Assembly (NCBI RefSeq): GCF_041146395.1
Contig: NC_090989.1
Location: 123,193,501-123,257,500, forward strand
Length of the DNA: 64,000 bases
DNA from: Eulemur rufifrons
Lineage: Eukaryota > Chordata > Mammalia > Primates > Lemuridae
Reading direction: 5' to 3'
Shown here: positions 31,926-44,749 of the stretch, piece by piece
Position numbering within the stretch: position 1 is the first letter of the stretch
How the letters are laid out: every line of letters begins with the position of its first letter
Notes under the pieces: generated by a model
Database searches by the model: none
What the model saw: the letters and a program-made list of their open reading frames with translations, nothing else
Told to the model about the DNA's origin: nothing
Translations under genes and position numbers: made by a program

Positions 31926-32961
31926 TGCTTCTATGAGTAGGCAGAGCCCAACAAATTGAAATATAAGTCACACTTTGTAGTTTGCACAGAAAATCAACTC
32001 CTGTTCCCAAGGGGCATGTCTGTCTGGGCACCTGCTGAGTGAATTGGTGGCAGCACAGTGATTATATCCTCACTGCTTATTCTTAGGCCTGGAGAGCAGG
32101 CTTCTTGATCCTGATTACCTTAAACTTACTCTGTAGTCTTTTGAATTTGAAATGCTTTTGGTAATTGCTCGCTACCCAAGGGAACCAGTTCTGGGAGGAA
32201 TGTATAACACTAGCAGAAATGAACAGTACAAAACAGGCAACCAAGCCCCATGACTTCTGGGAGCATGCAACACAAAACGTCATCTCAGCACTACTCCCTG
32301 ATCTCCCTCTCAGGCGATGAGATGACCAGCAGTCTCACAAAACTGAGGTAATTAATCAGTTAACTCCCTAGGTAATGACCTTGGCAAACCTTAATATGTA
32401 AGGAATTTTGCCTTCCTCCTTCACTGTCATTGTGTTGATGGGAGCTGCCTTTAGGATTTCTTTGCAGTCTAACAAAGGTGGTGATGACCCCAATGTACTT
32501 GGAGAACCCCTTACGTGGGAAGGCCCTTGAATATCAAATATGCTGCTTCCTCTTCACAGGGCATGCAGCCACCATTAACATTCCTTGTGTGCCTTTTGTG
32601 AGAATTATAAACTAATTACAGAATGTATAATTAAATGCTTCATCTTCCAAATGCTGAAAAAATAAACCAAGCATTCCTCCTTTTGAGCTTGATTTTACTA
32701 TTGGCGATTAGCAACATGATTCACTCTGAAATGGGAGGGGTGTGCTTTGAAGCATAGCTTTTACTTTTCCAAGTATACTAAAAGGTTGGAAGCTCAGGGC
32801 AGGTTTGATTTTTTTTTTTCCCTGTAGTAGTATTGACTGGAAACCCCTTTCTTCTTACCCTTTGTGAATTATTATTTCATGCTCATTGGATTAGTGATGT
32901 ACATTTTCCCCTCACTGCCAAGGTCAAGGTAGTGGGTCTGTAAAGCACAAGACAACTCCCA
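31926..32961. other. Unassigned 1-kb interval
   Basis: No gene or repeat recognised. A T10 run lies near 32810. Confidence 0.35.
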
Positions 32962-33145
32962 GCATTCATACAGCATTTTACAGTTACTGATGCTGGTTTA
33001 TGCCCATATCTCATTTAGTACTCACGACAAGCCTGTGAGGAAGATATTTTTATTCCCATTTTACAGTTGAGAATTCTGAAGCTCAAGTTTATGTGAGTCA
33101 GAGTCATACTACTAGCAAAAGGATGAATAGGGTCTTTGGCAACGT
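32962..33145 (-). repeat. MIR, antisense
   Basis: catacagcattttacagtta, ctcacgacaagcctgtgagg and tattcccattttacagttga occur in MIR order. Confidence 0.75.
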
Positions 33146-33784
33146 CGATGTGATTCTAAAATTCCATGTACTTCTTCCTACAACAGTGCAAAAGGGGGGA
33201 TCAGCTGGGTAAGTCCCATCTGGGAAACCTTGGGGAACCCCATTTTATCCCTAGAACTCTCCTGTGTTTGAGACAACCCAGCACTTCTCCTTGTGATATT
33301 TGGTGGTTGTCATTGTTCCACAGAGAAGGTAGAGTTCTGGCAGCACAAGGCAGACAGGCAGACTCATCCATTAAAGGATGTAGCTGTAACATTGTCTGAA
33401 TGTTGGGATTTGATCATGGGTCAAACTTTGTCACAAGATGGTTTCCCCTTAAAATGGCATGGAAAGTACAGAGTAAGCCTCTCTGGACATGAGGTTGCTT
33501 CAAGGTAATTGCACATATTAACCCTGTGAATAGCTAGGCTCCCTTCCCCACAGGTCTCCTGTTTTAGTATCTTGTTTCTTTTTTTTTTTTTTTTTTGTCT
33601 CCACTAGATCACCCCATATTTAAATCCAAAACCAGAACATGCATATATATTCCATAAATGAATCAACTGACATTTTTCCTTTCTTGGTTCTGGAGAATGA
33701 AGTCTAGGAAATGTTTGTTGGAATTTTCAGAAATTGCCAATGATCTCCTCTGTAGTAGTTGTTCTAGACACCCCACCCCATCCT
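33146..33784. other. Unassigned, with T-homopolymer
   Basis: A T run of about 18 lies at 33579-33596 with no Alu or L1 attached to it. Otherwise nothing recognised. Confidence 0.4.
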
Positions 33785-34183
33785 ACTGGGCATCTATCCA
33801 ACTGATAGCACTTGCATCTCTTGTCTGAGCACCTTCTCTGGCCACTCGAGTCTGCTTTGCCACCCACTGGACAAGCTGAAAGTGCGAGGGCGTTCGCGTC
33901 CCCTGAGAGCAGTCCTCACCAATGCCTGGTGGGAGCTGGTGGGCACATATTCCGCCTCCCTCATCCCTCTGGCGGGGTAACTTAGAGGCCTCCAGCGTTT
34001 TTCCAGCGAGACTGAGCTCCAGTTGCCTCCCGTGATAGCTGGCTTGATGTGCTGCAGTCATTTTCTCTGTCTCACTTTCCCACTCTCCTCTGGGTATTTT
34101 CTTTACCTTCCAAATAACTACTTGCACCTGATTCTACTTGCAGCAGATTCAGGGTTGGTTTCTGAGCAAATCCAGACTAAGAA
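33785..34183 (+). repeat. Ancient LTR-like block
   Basis: tctgctttgccacccactgg, cctgagagcagtcctcacca, gagactgagctccagttgcc, tttcccactctcctctgggt and ccaaataactacttgcacct occur in LTR order with a polyA-like signal near the end. It ends in the same style as 7325-8302. Family not named. Confidence 0.5.
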
Positions 34184-35989
34184 ACCTTTGTACTCAAGCA
34201 TCAGAAGCGCTTTCCTTTGCCAAGTCAGTAAGTGCCCGGTGAGTGCCAGTTCTCTGCCAAGCACCGTCTGTGGGGAGCAGAGTTTCCCAAGCAAGTTCTC
34301 CAAACTGGGAGCTGATCATTATCCTGAAAGATCAAATCCTGAAAATATGATTCTGATAAAAAATAATGAAAGCTACTTTAAAAAGACATTTATTTACATT
34401 TTAAAAGATGTATTTGAGAAACATATAAAAACAGGACCGAACACTTCATAGGCCACTTTACGCAATAAAATAGGCAATAATAAGACACATATTTTTGCAA
34501 GCATAAACACTCAGGTATACTAAGCTTCTTGGATTAAATTAATTCATAGGAAGGGCTTATAATAGTGTCTGGGGTGTAATAAGCCCTCGACAAATGTTAA
34601 CCATTATAGTTAATCACTTTTATAGTGCCTGACTTTTAATGGAGACTCAATAAATGATAATCTGTCACTACTACGAATTCATGCTACCTTACATACCCCC
34701 ACAGAATTTATGTAATTCAAGTGAGAAAGTAATCCTGTAGGCTTTTGGTACTCTGCAAAGCACAAAACAAAAGCAAGGGGAAACATTCCTGGAAATAGCT
34801 GCATTCATGATTTTCAAAGAACTATGAGAAAAAACAGTGCATATATATAAAAGTATTTTGAATAGCTGACTCCTACAAAGCAATTATAAATTGCTTAGCA
34901 GGGTTAAAAAATATATTCCCTTTTATGAAACCTGACATTAGACCTGCTGTGGAATTAATCATTTTTAATGACATAAGAAAAACTTAAAGTGGCTGTAGAA
35001 GCATAGATTTATTCCAAGTTGATAGACATTCTAGGATGTACATTTTGAGACAATTCACAGTAATTATTCCTTACATTTTCCTTTTCATTATCTTGTTAGA
35101 ATTGAGAAAGAAGACTATTGTTGAACTTGAAAGCTATGTAAAAAGAGTAAGGTTCCCATTGTTTTTGATGTACCCTAGTTACTCCAGGGAAAGTCAGCCA
35201 GGGGCTAAGAATATTTTATAAAAATAACCAGCAATCGGTTTGTTCTTGCCTCTGCCCCCACCTGCGTGGTGGGATCTTGGTTTGCGCCAAAAGGTCCTGG
35301 AGTCCCTGACGCAGATCTCACGTGTGCACTCTGCTCCCCACCGAACCACCTTTAGTCTCCTTCCTGTCACACTCTGATCTGCTGTGGCGGTTGCTTGCAG
35401 CCCTGCCCTGACACTGCCTGATGGAGCTGTTGCTGTCCTGGTGGTGCTATCCCAAGGCTGCTAGCACACACCTAGTGTGTCCGTCATCACAGAACCCGCT
35501 GCCACTAATGTCCTCTTGGTGGCCCGAGGAGAGTAGGAACAAACACAGCTATGTGTACTCACTTGTTTATTACAGCTTTCTTCCCCCATGATTCAGACTT
35601 CAGTCTACAGAGGCCAGGAAACAATCTGAGATGGAAGGACATGCTCTGCTCAGGGCCCTTCTCTGTCTCTGAGCCTGGGCCCTGTCCTTGAGTCACGCTC
35701 CCCTGCCTCCTTCCCCTGGGCCTTAGTATCCTTCAGACTTGTCCCAGCAGCTAAATCCCAAAGTCAACACAGTTTGGAACTATTCTCAGACTTCTGTTAC
35801 TCTATTAATGAAGCTGAATGGGCAATTAATTTTAAAAATCAAGAAGATCTGTCTATTTTCTTTAAAGAAGGACCACCTTACAAAAAAGGTGACAAAGTCC
35901 CTATTTCCAGAAGATCTTTACAATTTTCCACCAGGAAGGCTTCCCAAACAGTGCTCCCTGGATTGATTCTGCACAAGATGCATCCCAAC
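34184..35989. other. Unassigned 1.8-kb interval
   Basis: A short L2/MIR-like end lies at about 34555-34655 (gactcaataaatgataat). A GC-richer part lies at 35235-35740. No gene recognised; open frames up to 142 codons (34023-34451) lack domains. Confidence 0.35.
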
Positions 35990-36195
35990 ATGGGTTCTGG
36001 AGTCCACCTGGGTTTGGATCCTATCTCTGCCATTGATTTAGCTGTGCAACCTGGGCAAGGTGCTTAAGTTCCATGGAATTTGATTTATTTATCTGTAAAA
36101 GAGGGACTAAAAATACCTGCTTTGTGGACTGGGTGTGAGCATTGATTCCTGTATGTGAAGTGTTTAGTAGAGAATGTGGCCCATAATGAACATTA
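35990..36195 (+). repeat. MIR, sense
   Basis: tctggagtccacctgggttt, gatttagctgtgcaacctgg and tttatctgtaaaagagggac occur in MIR order. Nearly full length. Confidence 0.8.
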
Positions 36196-36494
36196 CAGTG
36201 CCAACATTAATCTTTGGTTATCATGAGCCTGAGATCTTGAAATAACATGCAAGAAGACAAAGACCATTCTAGCCCATAGTCACAAGGGAAGATTTTATTA
36301 TTTTTGTAAATTCAAAGGAGAGACAGAAAATAAGATACCTCATATCTACTTCAAAGTGTATAATTTTGGCCTTACGTTAATTATTTATCACAATGCATCC
36401 CTTTTTCTAATGCCAGGGATGGAAGGAGGATAGCACTAGCTGAGGTGGGACAAACTGGCTGGCTGCTGCACCTTTAACATGGGAGGTATCCTGC
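36196..36494. other. Unassigned stretch
   Basis: No gene or repeat recognised. Confidence 0.35.
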
Positions 36495-36634
36495 TTAGGG
36501 TTGCCAGATGAAGCAGATAAAAAATACAGGGCACCAAGTTAAATTTACATTTCAAGAAAACAACAAATAATTTGTTAATGTAAGTATTTCCCAAATGCTG
36601 CATGAGTGTCCTGTACTTTATCTGGCAACCCTAA
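36495..36634. mobile_element. Complete palindromic MER53
   Basis: The 15-bp ends TTAGGGTTGCCAGAT and ATCTGGCAACCCTAA are perfect inverses, and pairing continues with mismatches into the centre. It is the full-length sister of the half copy at 14232. The miR-1302 precursors are known to derive from MER53, and the segment at about 36574-36594 matches the miR-1302 position on the minus strand with several differences. Confidence 0.9.
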
Positions 36635-37495
36635 CCCTTCTGCCTCCCCTTGTGAGATTCTGGTACCAAGTGACTTTCTGCTTTGGACATTTTACCAGAC
36701 ATCTTGATGCTTGGGTTTGTCTCCCACATCCATGTCAAAAGATCAGCAACAATTACCCTGAATTGCATCGTGACAAGCAAAAGCAAAGTCTTCTAGAACT
36801 AAACTTTGGAGCGTGGGTTGTAATCAGGCTGCTCTGTTTAACAGATGAGGAGATACAGGCTGGAGGGCTTTTATCTGGCTCAAATCTTGATCATCATTGT
36901 AATCCTTAGCACTCAAGTGGACAGCTCAGAATAGACAGAACCTGCTTTTGTGGCTGAAGCCAGCCCAAGGAAACACTTGATAAATAGTTGGTAGTTATTA
37001 ATATTTGCCCCTCCATCACCTAGATCCGCTCATCACCTGTGACCATCTGTTCTAGTTCTGCTGTGTGAGAAGCTTTGATGGAAATGCCCATTAATCACAA
37101 CTGGGGACTTTGGGGAGTGTGACTGATGGCAATTAGTTGACAATATTTATTTGGGAAGTTGCATTACTTTGTGATAATTACAGAACTGTGAGTGAATCAT
37201 GCTCCCCCACCCCTTTTTGTTAATAATTAGAGCCACAGAGACATGCAGAAATTGCCACTGTGTCTTAATTATCTCTCTAGGAAGCTACTTTTCCTGGACA
37301 GCTGGAATGTGCTGGGAGGGGACCGAGCAGTCTCAGTTGTGGCAGTTGTTCCTCATCTTTCCAATAGGAACATGGAAGTTTGGAACTTTCTTAGGGCCTT
37401 TAAGTGGCCACTTGCCTTCTCATAGTAGAAGTCTCCCTGACTGAATGGGGAAGCTGGAATTGTTAATGAAAACTCACTCATTGAGAAAGAGGAAA
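36635..37495. other. Unassigned stretch
   Basis: No gene or repeat recognised. Confidence 0.35.
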
Positions 37496-37797
37496 GTATT
37501 GGGGAGATATTGGCCAAAGGACAAAAAAATTTAATTAGGCAGGAGGGATAAGTTCAAGAGACCTATTGTACAGCATGGTGACTATAGTTAGTAACAATGT
37601 ACTGTATACCTGAAAGTGGCTAAAAGGGTAGATTTTAAGTGTTCTCATCACAAAAAAGGATATATGAAGTAATATTTACATTAATTAGCTTGATTTTGTC
37701 ATTTCATAATGTGTACATTCATTAAAACATCATGTTACATACCATAAATATATACAATTCTTGTCAATTAAAAAATAAATAATTTTAACAAACCTCA
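37496..37797 (+). repeat. L1MA-type L1 3' end
   Basis: attggggagatattggccaa, ggataagttcaagagaccta, gtgactatagttagtaacaa and accataaatatatacaattc. This is the same 3' UTR as 4640-4955. Confidence 0.85.
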
Positions 37798-37825
37798 TTG
37801 ACTGTGGTTTGTAACAGTCAATAAT

Positions 37826-37990
37826 AAAATTTAGCATTTGTAGGGGTCCTTGTAAGACTCTTTCATACATTTTATCCCTTTGTGGCTTCATAGCAATTGC
37901 TATCATCCCCAGATGAGCTAAAGGGTGAGGGCTTCTTGAAGGTAGTCAAACTTCTAGGATTAGAATTTATATAACCTGACCATTAGACCA
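37826..37990 (-). repeat. MIR fragment, antisense
   Basis: tttcatacattttatccctt, catagcaattgctatcatcc and ggattagaatttatataacc follow MIR order. Confidence 0.55.
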
Positions 37991-38261
37991 GGCCACATTC
38001 TGTCTGATGACTCTGACTTACTATTATGGTCACCTTCGAGGAGAGGAAAGTTTATTTCTTCAGCACTTGAAGAAAAACTTCATGATCTCAGGAGAAGGTG
38101 TCATTTCTATTTGGCCTAATATTTAGATTAAGGCAGCGTGGAAATTGGCGAATATTACAAATTATGCACTCCCAGCAAGTTATTAAACAATTGCCATTGC
38201 TAACCCCACAGACATAGCTTCTTTCTGCTGTTAGTCTGTTTTTTAAAATCACTGTTTACTA

Positions 38262-38636
38262 AACCTGTACCGTTTAATGTAGGAGCGTTAGACACATGTG
38301 TCCAACTGAACACTTGAGATGTGATTAGTCTGAATGAGATGTGCTATGAGTACAAAATGCATAATGGGTCTTTAAAGACTTAATATGAAAAATAATGTAG
38401 AATATCTCTTTAATAATTTTTCAAATGTTAATTATATGTTGAGATGATATCATAGATATACTTGGTTAAGTAAAATATATTATGTAATACATGCTAATAT
38501 ATTTTAATACATAATAGTAAATACTAATATATAATATTAAGACTAAGTTTATTGTTTATTTGATTTTCTTACTATGGCCACCAGAAAATGTAAAATTACA
38601 CATGTAGCTTATAATATATAGCTATTGGACAATACT
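38262..38636 (-). mobile_element. DNA transposon-like element, antisense (tgtccaatagaa type)
   Basis: It begins aacctgtaccgtttaatgta, carries tgagatgtgctatgagtaca in the middle and ends tatagctattggacaatact. It is related, in opposite orientation, to 44434-44744. Its centre is very AT-rich. Family name not known to me. Confidence 0.55.
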
Positions 38637-38745
38637 GCCAGACCATAAGCTTCCTGAGGACAGAAATTATGTTTCATCAGTAACTGGCACGGTGTCTACT
38701 ACATAGTATGGACTCAATAAATATGTGTTGATGAAATGTATAGAA
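38637..38745 (+). repeat. L2 3' end
   Basis: gcttcctgaggacagaaatt, acatagtatggactcaataa and atatgtgttgatgaaatg form the standard L2 terminus. Confidence 0.75.
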
Positions 38746-39484
38746 GAGGGTGGAGGAAAGAAGGTAGCTATATATAGGGAATAACTGAGTAAGACTTTAT
38801 AACCCATAGAAAAGTATAACCGTTAGATTTTGAAATATATATGTGGAAGTCATACATGTAGACCAATTTTCCTGCCAGGGGTAGAATGCCATCTATAGTT
38901 TCCTGTTAAGTGGCTTCTTGCTTCTATAGGAAAACAGTGACTGAGAACTTAGTGCCTCAAGAGGGTATCAGGCCCTGGCTGGGTCTTCATTCGCTCCAAT
39001 AATCTGCCTGTGCACAAATGAAAAATCCCAGCAGCTGCCTCCTTGATAGTGAGGAGTATCTCCCAGGTCGACCTTTCTCTTTCTTCCTTATCGGCCTCCT
39101 TCCAGGATCCGCCCTCTATATCCAGCTCACAGAGGTTTGGTAATGTATTTGCCTGGTCTTCTGGGATTTTGAATCAGTTATTTCCCAAGGCACTACTGCC
39201 CCCTTTGTTGCTTCCCAAGCTTCACATATCCCAGCTCTCAAATAAGGGAAGGGCACTGCTTCCGGCTCAGACCAAGCTTTGTGGGGAAAGACCATTGGCT
39301 TGAGGCAGCACCCAGGGCTCTTGCTGCACAGAAGGGGGACCTGGGATGGGAGCAGCATCACCTCTCCATTGTTGGATGGCATTTGCCTTTGGGAATGTTT
39401 CCCTCCTATGAAACCGAATCTGCCTCCCAGACACTTCTACTCATTCTATCTTCCTTTTCCACCTTGTCCATCTCTTATGATTTA
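38746..39484. other. Unassigned stretch
   Basis: No repeat recognised. The overlapping frames at 39043-39538 have no domain. Confidence 0.35.
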
Positions 39485-39755
39485 ATGAAAACAGCTAACA
39501 TTTATAGAAATACTTCCACAAGCCATTGGCTCTGCTAAGCCTTTATTATACATCCCTTGTGTTATTTAAATTCTCAGAACAACCTTATGAGGCAGGTACT
39601 ATTATTAACTCCATTATAATGACGAAAGAACTGAGGCATAGAGACGTTAAGTAACCTGCCCATAGTCATCCAGAAAGAGCGGCAGAACTGGGATTTAGCC
39701 CAAGTTCTGTATGATTCCAAAGCCTAAATATTAGCCACGTTGCTATATTGTTTTT
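39485..39755 (-). repeat. Near full-length MIR, antisense
   Basis: cagctaacatttatagaaat, ctcagaacaaccttatgagg, actgaggcatagagacgtta, agtaacctgcccatagtcat and the tgctatattg end occur in order; one of the best preserved MIRs here. Confidence 0.9.
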
Positions 39756-40054
39756 TGGTCAGCTAATTCTGCATTCTGAACTTTTCCTGCCTTCACAAAC
39801 CTCTTGCTGCTTTCATATGATAGTTCTTTAAGTGTTTGAAGACAGCAGCCTCCTACCCTCTAAATACTGGTCATGAGTCATCTATTTTTTCAGAGTGGTC
39901 ATTCTTATTTTCTTCCACCTTCCTCATCTACTTCTGGTTCTCTGATCAGTCCTGTTCTTTACACCCTAGCTAGATGCTGGTCATGTTATCATTTTAGAAT
40001 TAGTCAGGGAAGAGGGAGGGTTGGTGTATGAGAAAGTAAAAATATAGAGCTCTT

Positions 40055-40550
<496 letters not shown>

Positions 40551-41619
40551 ATCATTTTCCAACTTTAAGTGCACTGATAAATCATGAGGTCTTTTGGCCC
40601 CTCTGGGGCCTTGGTCTCATGAGCTCCTGCACGAGAACTCCTTGGAAAGTCTGTGAGACAACTTTGACAGCCAGATTCACTCTTTAAGAAATATTACAAA
40701 GGCGTTGCCATGTATTTATAAAGATGTAAGTTTTTGAAAGAGTAACTGCATCTTTCCAAAAAGGCTTAACTTTGGTGGAGAAACTCACTTGGATGGCTCA
40801 GAGAAGAGAAGTGAGACTGAAGAAAATCATTGCAAATACTTTGGTGGACAGAAACAGCCGTGTAGGCTTCTGGTGAGGCACCTTGCTCATAAAGTACCTG
40901 GCATGCAGGGGGCCCTCCATAATTATTCATTCGAATGAGAGTGCTCACATAGTCTTACAAAGTGAAATAGAGCAGGCTAACTCTTTTTCCTCTGGGTAAG
41001 GAGTCTCATGGGCTGAGACCACTTCTCAAATCTTAGGAATGTTTAGTGACATAGCTAAGGCTAGAGCTCAGATTTACTTATCTGAGCCAGCCCTGGCTTT
41101 GGTCACCACCTCATACTCCATCAGAGCTCCTTAGAAAGAACCTTTTGAAGGGTTTGTAAATGGTTGTCATGGTAATAAGGTTCCACGGTAACCAGGCAAA
41201 ATTGGAATGCTAGTAGTGGTGGTGAAGCTGTAACCAGTGTATTTGACCATTGTTTCTAATAATATGGCTGCCCTATTGTTCCCTGGGGAATGACTGGGAC
41301 CTGCCCAGCAGCTAACAGGTTCAGATGGAAACAAAACAGATCCAGTAAAGGTTCTGTAAAATCACCACTGAATTACACTGGTAGGCATAGCTGCTAAGTT
41401 TTCAGAACTTTCTGAAGTAGTCTTTGGTGGCTCTCTGCCACCATAGTCACAATACAGTTAAATGGCATTGTTTCCACTATTAAATGAGATTTTACAACTT
41501 AAGCTAGTTAGTTTGCTGCCCCCTTTGCCTCCACTAGTTCACTGGAGGCAATTCATTTTCCCTAGGTGGTAACGTAAATGCAGGCTGCCCTGCTCTTATA
41601 TCCAGCTTAACAACAATGC
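40551..41619. other. Unassigned 1.1-kb interval
   Basis: No gene or repeat recognised. Confidence 0.35.
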
Positions 41620-42050
41620 ATGTATAACAATAAATGTAATAATGAATGTCAGTAAATTGCTTTGTAGTTCAGCAAGTACTTTTACAATCATTTTCTTTTT
41701 CTTTCTTTCTTCTTTTTTTTTTCCCCTGAGACAGTGTCTCTGTTGCCCAGGCTAGAGTGCTGTGGTATCAGCCTAGCTCACAGCAACCTCAAATTCCTGA
41801 CCTCAAGCGATCCTCCTGCCTCGTCCTCCCAGAGTGCTAGGATTACAGGTATGCGCCACCACGCCTGGCCTATGATCATTTTCTTATTTCATTCACACAA
41901 GGGCCGTGGGAAGTACTTATTACCCACATTTTATAGATGAAGTGAGGAATTGAGCCTCAGAAAATGGGAATGTCTTTTTCAAAATCCTGTAGCTAGTAGT
42001 GAAGGGGCTGGGGCACAATCCTAGGTCTTTTCAGCTCCGGAGCTCTGTGC
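41620..42050 (-). repeat. MIR split by an Alu monomer
   Basis: The left part (tgctttgtagttcagcaagt, acttttacaatcattttctt) and the right part (tttcattcacacaagggccg, acccacattttatagatgaa, atcctgtagctagtagtgaa) form one antisense MIR interrupted at 41698-41874. Confidence 0.7.
41698..41874 (-). mobile_element. Monomeric Alu with left arm fused to right arm
   Basis: Perfect 11-bp duplications ATCATTTTCTT flank it (41687-41697, 41875-41885). Read on the minus strand it starts like a left arm through gcttgaggtcaggaatttgag. It then continues directly as a strepsirrhine right arm (gttgctgtgagctaggctga) to the A-rich tail. The arms meet at the caggagtttgag motif that both arms of a full Alu share. 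Confidence 0.85.
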
Positions 42051-42219
42051 GTACTACTTCACTGCCCCTTGCAGGTCTCCTCTGCCTTTTGCCTGGCTGT
42101 TCTTCCAGAGCCACCCTACCTCTTTCTCCATCACACTCATCGTGGAGCTCTTTGCCTAGTTCTCCAGCACCATTCTGCTTCTCAGATTGCTGCCTTTGTG
42201 TTGTCATCCAGGAATCTCC

Positions 42220-42490
42220 TTGAGCTCTTTGCCTCCCAGGAAAATGTCTACTCGTTTTAAAAACTCAAGGAAAGCATCACCTCCTCTATGAGACATTCCT
42301 GGAACCTCTCTTCTTTATTCATGAAAGACCTATTGTTGTAATGAATGACTTTTACCTGCCTTCCCGTTTGTCTCTCCTGTTAGGCTGTGAACAGACTGTA
42401 GGTAGGGCCTGGTGCTTTTTGCTTCTGTATTGCCAGGACCTACCTCACTATCCAGGACTGAGTAGAAATGGAATAAACACCTTTAGAAAT
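42220..42490 (+). repeat. L2 3' end
   Basis: catcacctcctctatgagac, cctgttaggctgtgaacaga and a terminal gaatggaataaacacc-like region follow the L2 3' UTR. Confidence 0.65.
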
Positions 42491-42937
42491 GAAAGGCTCA
42501 CGTGTAATTCTCATTATTAAACACAATTCAATTTCCTTCAGTTTAGGAATGTGTCATTCCTTTCTGTGGGTGGACACATCCTTGCAGAGGGTGAGCTGCT
42601 TGGGCTCTCCTTGTGGGAAGGCATTCCATGTGAGTGACTTACAACCGTGCCGTGGACTATACCATGAAGGCACATTCTAATTTCCACGTCATTGTCAGCT
42701 GGAGATTCCTTTTCTTCAGTGGCCAAAATTATTGGTATTTATTGTTGCTTCCCACTCTTTAGTCACAGGTTTCTAACTCCTATTAGAATATTTTTTTCTG
42801 TAAAATGTGTCTTAAAATAACTGTGTACAGTGTCCAATTTACAGTCCTTACTACTTAGAGAAATTTGAAAAAGTTCTTGTTCTTGGCTTAAGAATGCTGG
42901 ACAATTTGACATTTTTTCATTACTTTATTGCAATACT
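42491..42937. other. Unassigned stretch
   Basis: No gene or repeat recognised before the trimeric Alu. Confidence 0.35.
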
Positions 42938-42950
42938 AAAAGCAATTTAT

Positions 42951-43374
42951 GAGCCAGGCATGCTGTGGCTCACGCCTGTAATCCTAGCACTCTGGGAAGC
43001 CAAGGTGGGAGGATTGCTGGAGGTTAGGAGTTCGAGACCAGCCTGGCAAGAGCGAGATGCCATCTTTATTAAAAATAGAAAAAATTAGCTGGGTGTTGTG
43101 GCGCAGGTCTGTAGTCCCAACTACTCAGGAGGCTGAGGTGGGAGGATCACTTGAGGCCAGGAGTTCAAGACCAGCCTGAGCAAGAGCAAGACCTTTTCTC
43201 TACAAAAAATGGAAAAATTAGCTGGGTGTGGTGGAGGCACCTCTAGTCCCAGCTACTCAGGGGGCTGAGGCAAGAAGATCACTTGAGCCCAGGAGTTTGA
43301 GGTTGCTGTGAGCTAGGCTGATGCCACGGCACTCTAGCCCAGGCAACAGAGCAAGACTGTCTCAAAAAAAAAAA
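42951..43374 (+). mobile_element. Trimeric Alu
   Basis: A single 13-bp duplication, AAAAGCAATTTAT (42938-42950 and 43375-43387), brackets about 424 bp, so the array occupies one insertion site. It has a left arm, then two tandem units of about 133 bp starting ttagctgggtg (43085 and 43218), then a poly-A tail. The first of these units starts as a right arm and, at ccaggagttcaagacc (about 43157), becomes a left-arm 3' half. The last unit is a normal strepsirrhine right arm. Confidence 0.9.
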
Positions 43375-43387
43375 AAAAGCAATTTAT

Positions 43388-44433
43388 TTTCTCAGTAAAA
43401 ACAAGTTCTTCAGTCATTGTGAATCCCACTCTTGTCCTCAGTGAGGATAATGACCTGAGATGACACCACTTTTCCTAAATGAGAGGATCATAGGCAAGTT
43501 GCCATTGGGTTGCTATAACCTTGTTTTGTCTAGAGCTTTGGGATTTTTCTTGTCGCATACGTGGTTAGAAAAATTTCCTGTGTTCTCATTTAAGGGAGTG
43601 TCTTTTAGCCAATTACCTGCTAAGAATCAGATTATGGTATATTTAAATATTCATGATTTACCTTCCCTTAGTCCTTGCTAACATAACCCCAATTTAATTC
43701 CTGGCAGCAATATATCCAGCTTCAATGGAACACTTTGGATTAGTGTAAACATATCATGGCTTTCTGTGTTTCCTTTGCCCGATAATTGCTTTCCCTGCCT
43801 CTCTGGAAGCTAGGGGGAGAACTTTGAGGGTCAGGGAGCTAAAGGAAAGATTCTCTAACTTGGCTGTTCCCAATCCAGTTGCTTCTTGCCTTGGGACCTA
43901 CAGGTGACAAGTCTAAGGATAAAAACCCCAATCCTCAGGATGGTAGAGAGAAGGATAGCAGTTGCTGGATCCTTAAAGACAGATCTGAGCTGCTGAGCCA
44001 GCCGTTGATTTCTACTGCTGGGGGCTTTTAAACAGTCTTTTAAAGTTTAAGTCACTGACTATTAAACTTTTTGTTATTTGCTGCCTAATGCACACTGACG
44101 TAACACAGGTGAACACCGTATTTCCACATCTGTAACAGCCAGGGACTCTATGCCAGGGCAGGGACCACTCTCTGTCCAGATTATGAGGTGCTCCTCTAAA
44201 ATATATTGTTTTTATTCTCTGCCTAAGTATGTGGCATACATTTCTTAAAAAATTCAGCTTGCATTCATTTGCATTTAATCGGTGTTCTTTTCTCTGCCAT
44301 CTAGTATCTTCGGAGCATTTTGTTTAATATTTCCAGGCAATAGCAGGTAGCAAATGAGTCTACTTCTATCCCAGCTTTATAATGAGTACTTTGCTTTACT
44401 TTTATGATTGTATGACTATCTCTTTGTTCTAAA
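43388..44433. other. Unassigned 1-kb interval
   Basis: No gene or repeat recognised. Confidence 0.35.
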
Positions 44434-44744
44434 GCAGTCCTATCTAGTAGAAATATAGTGAGAGCGGTGTATGTAGTTTAAAATTTTCTAAGAGGAAAAT
44501 GTTCATGCCCATTACAATACAACAATAATATATTATGCAATGCAATTGTTAGAGTGAAATGTCATCCTATCAAACAATAAAGTTGTTTTTAATGGAAAAA
44601 TATTTTACATTGTTTTAAAATTAAAATTAAAATTAATTAAAATTAAGTAAAATTTAAAATTTAACTCCTCCATTGCACTGGCCACATTTCAAGTGCTCAA
44701 TATCCACATGTGGCTACTGGCTACTGTATTGGACAGCACAGGCC
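44434..44744 (+). mobile_element. DNA transposon-like element (tgtccaatagaa type), sense
   Basis: It runs from cagtcctatctagtagaaat through ggccacatttcaagtgctca and ccacatgtggctactggcta to gtattggacagcacag. The ends are partial inverses. The centre is AT-rich. Confidence 0.65.
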
Positions 44745-44749
44745 TGTTC

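Noticed and set aside
33579..33596. T-homopolymer as a possible antisense Alu or L1 tail
   Set aside because: No Alu or L1 sequence and no duplication on either side.
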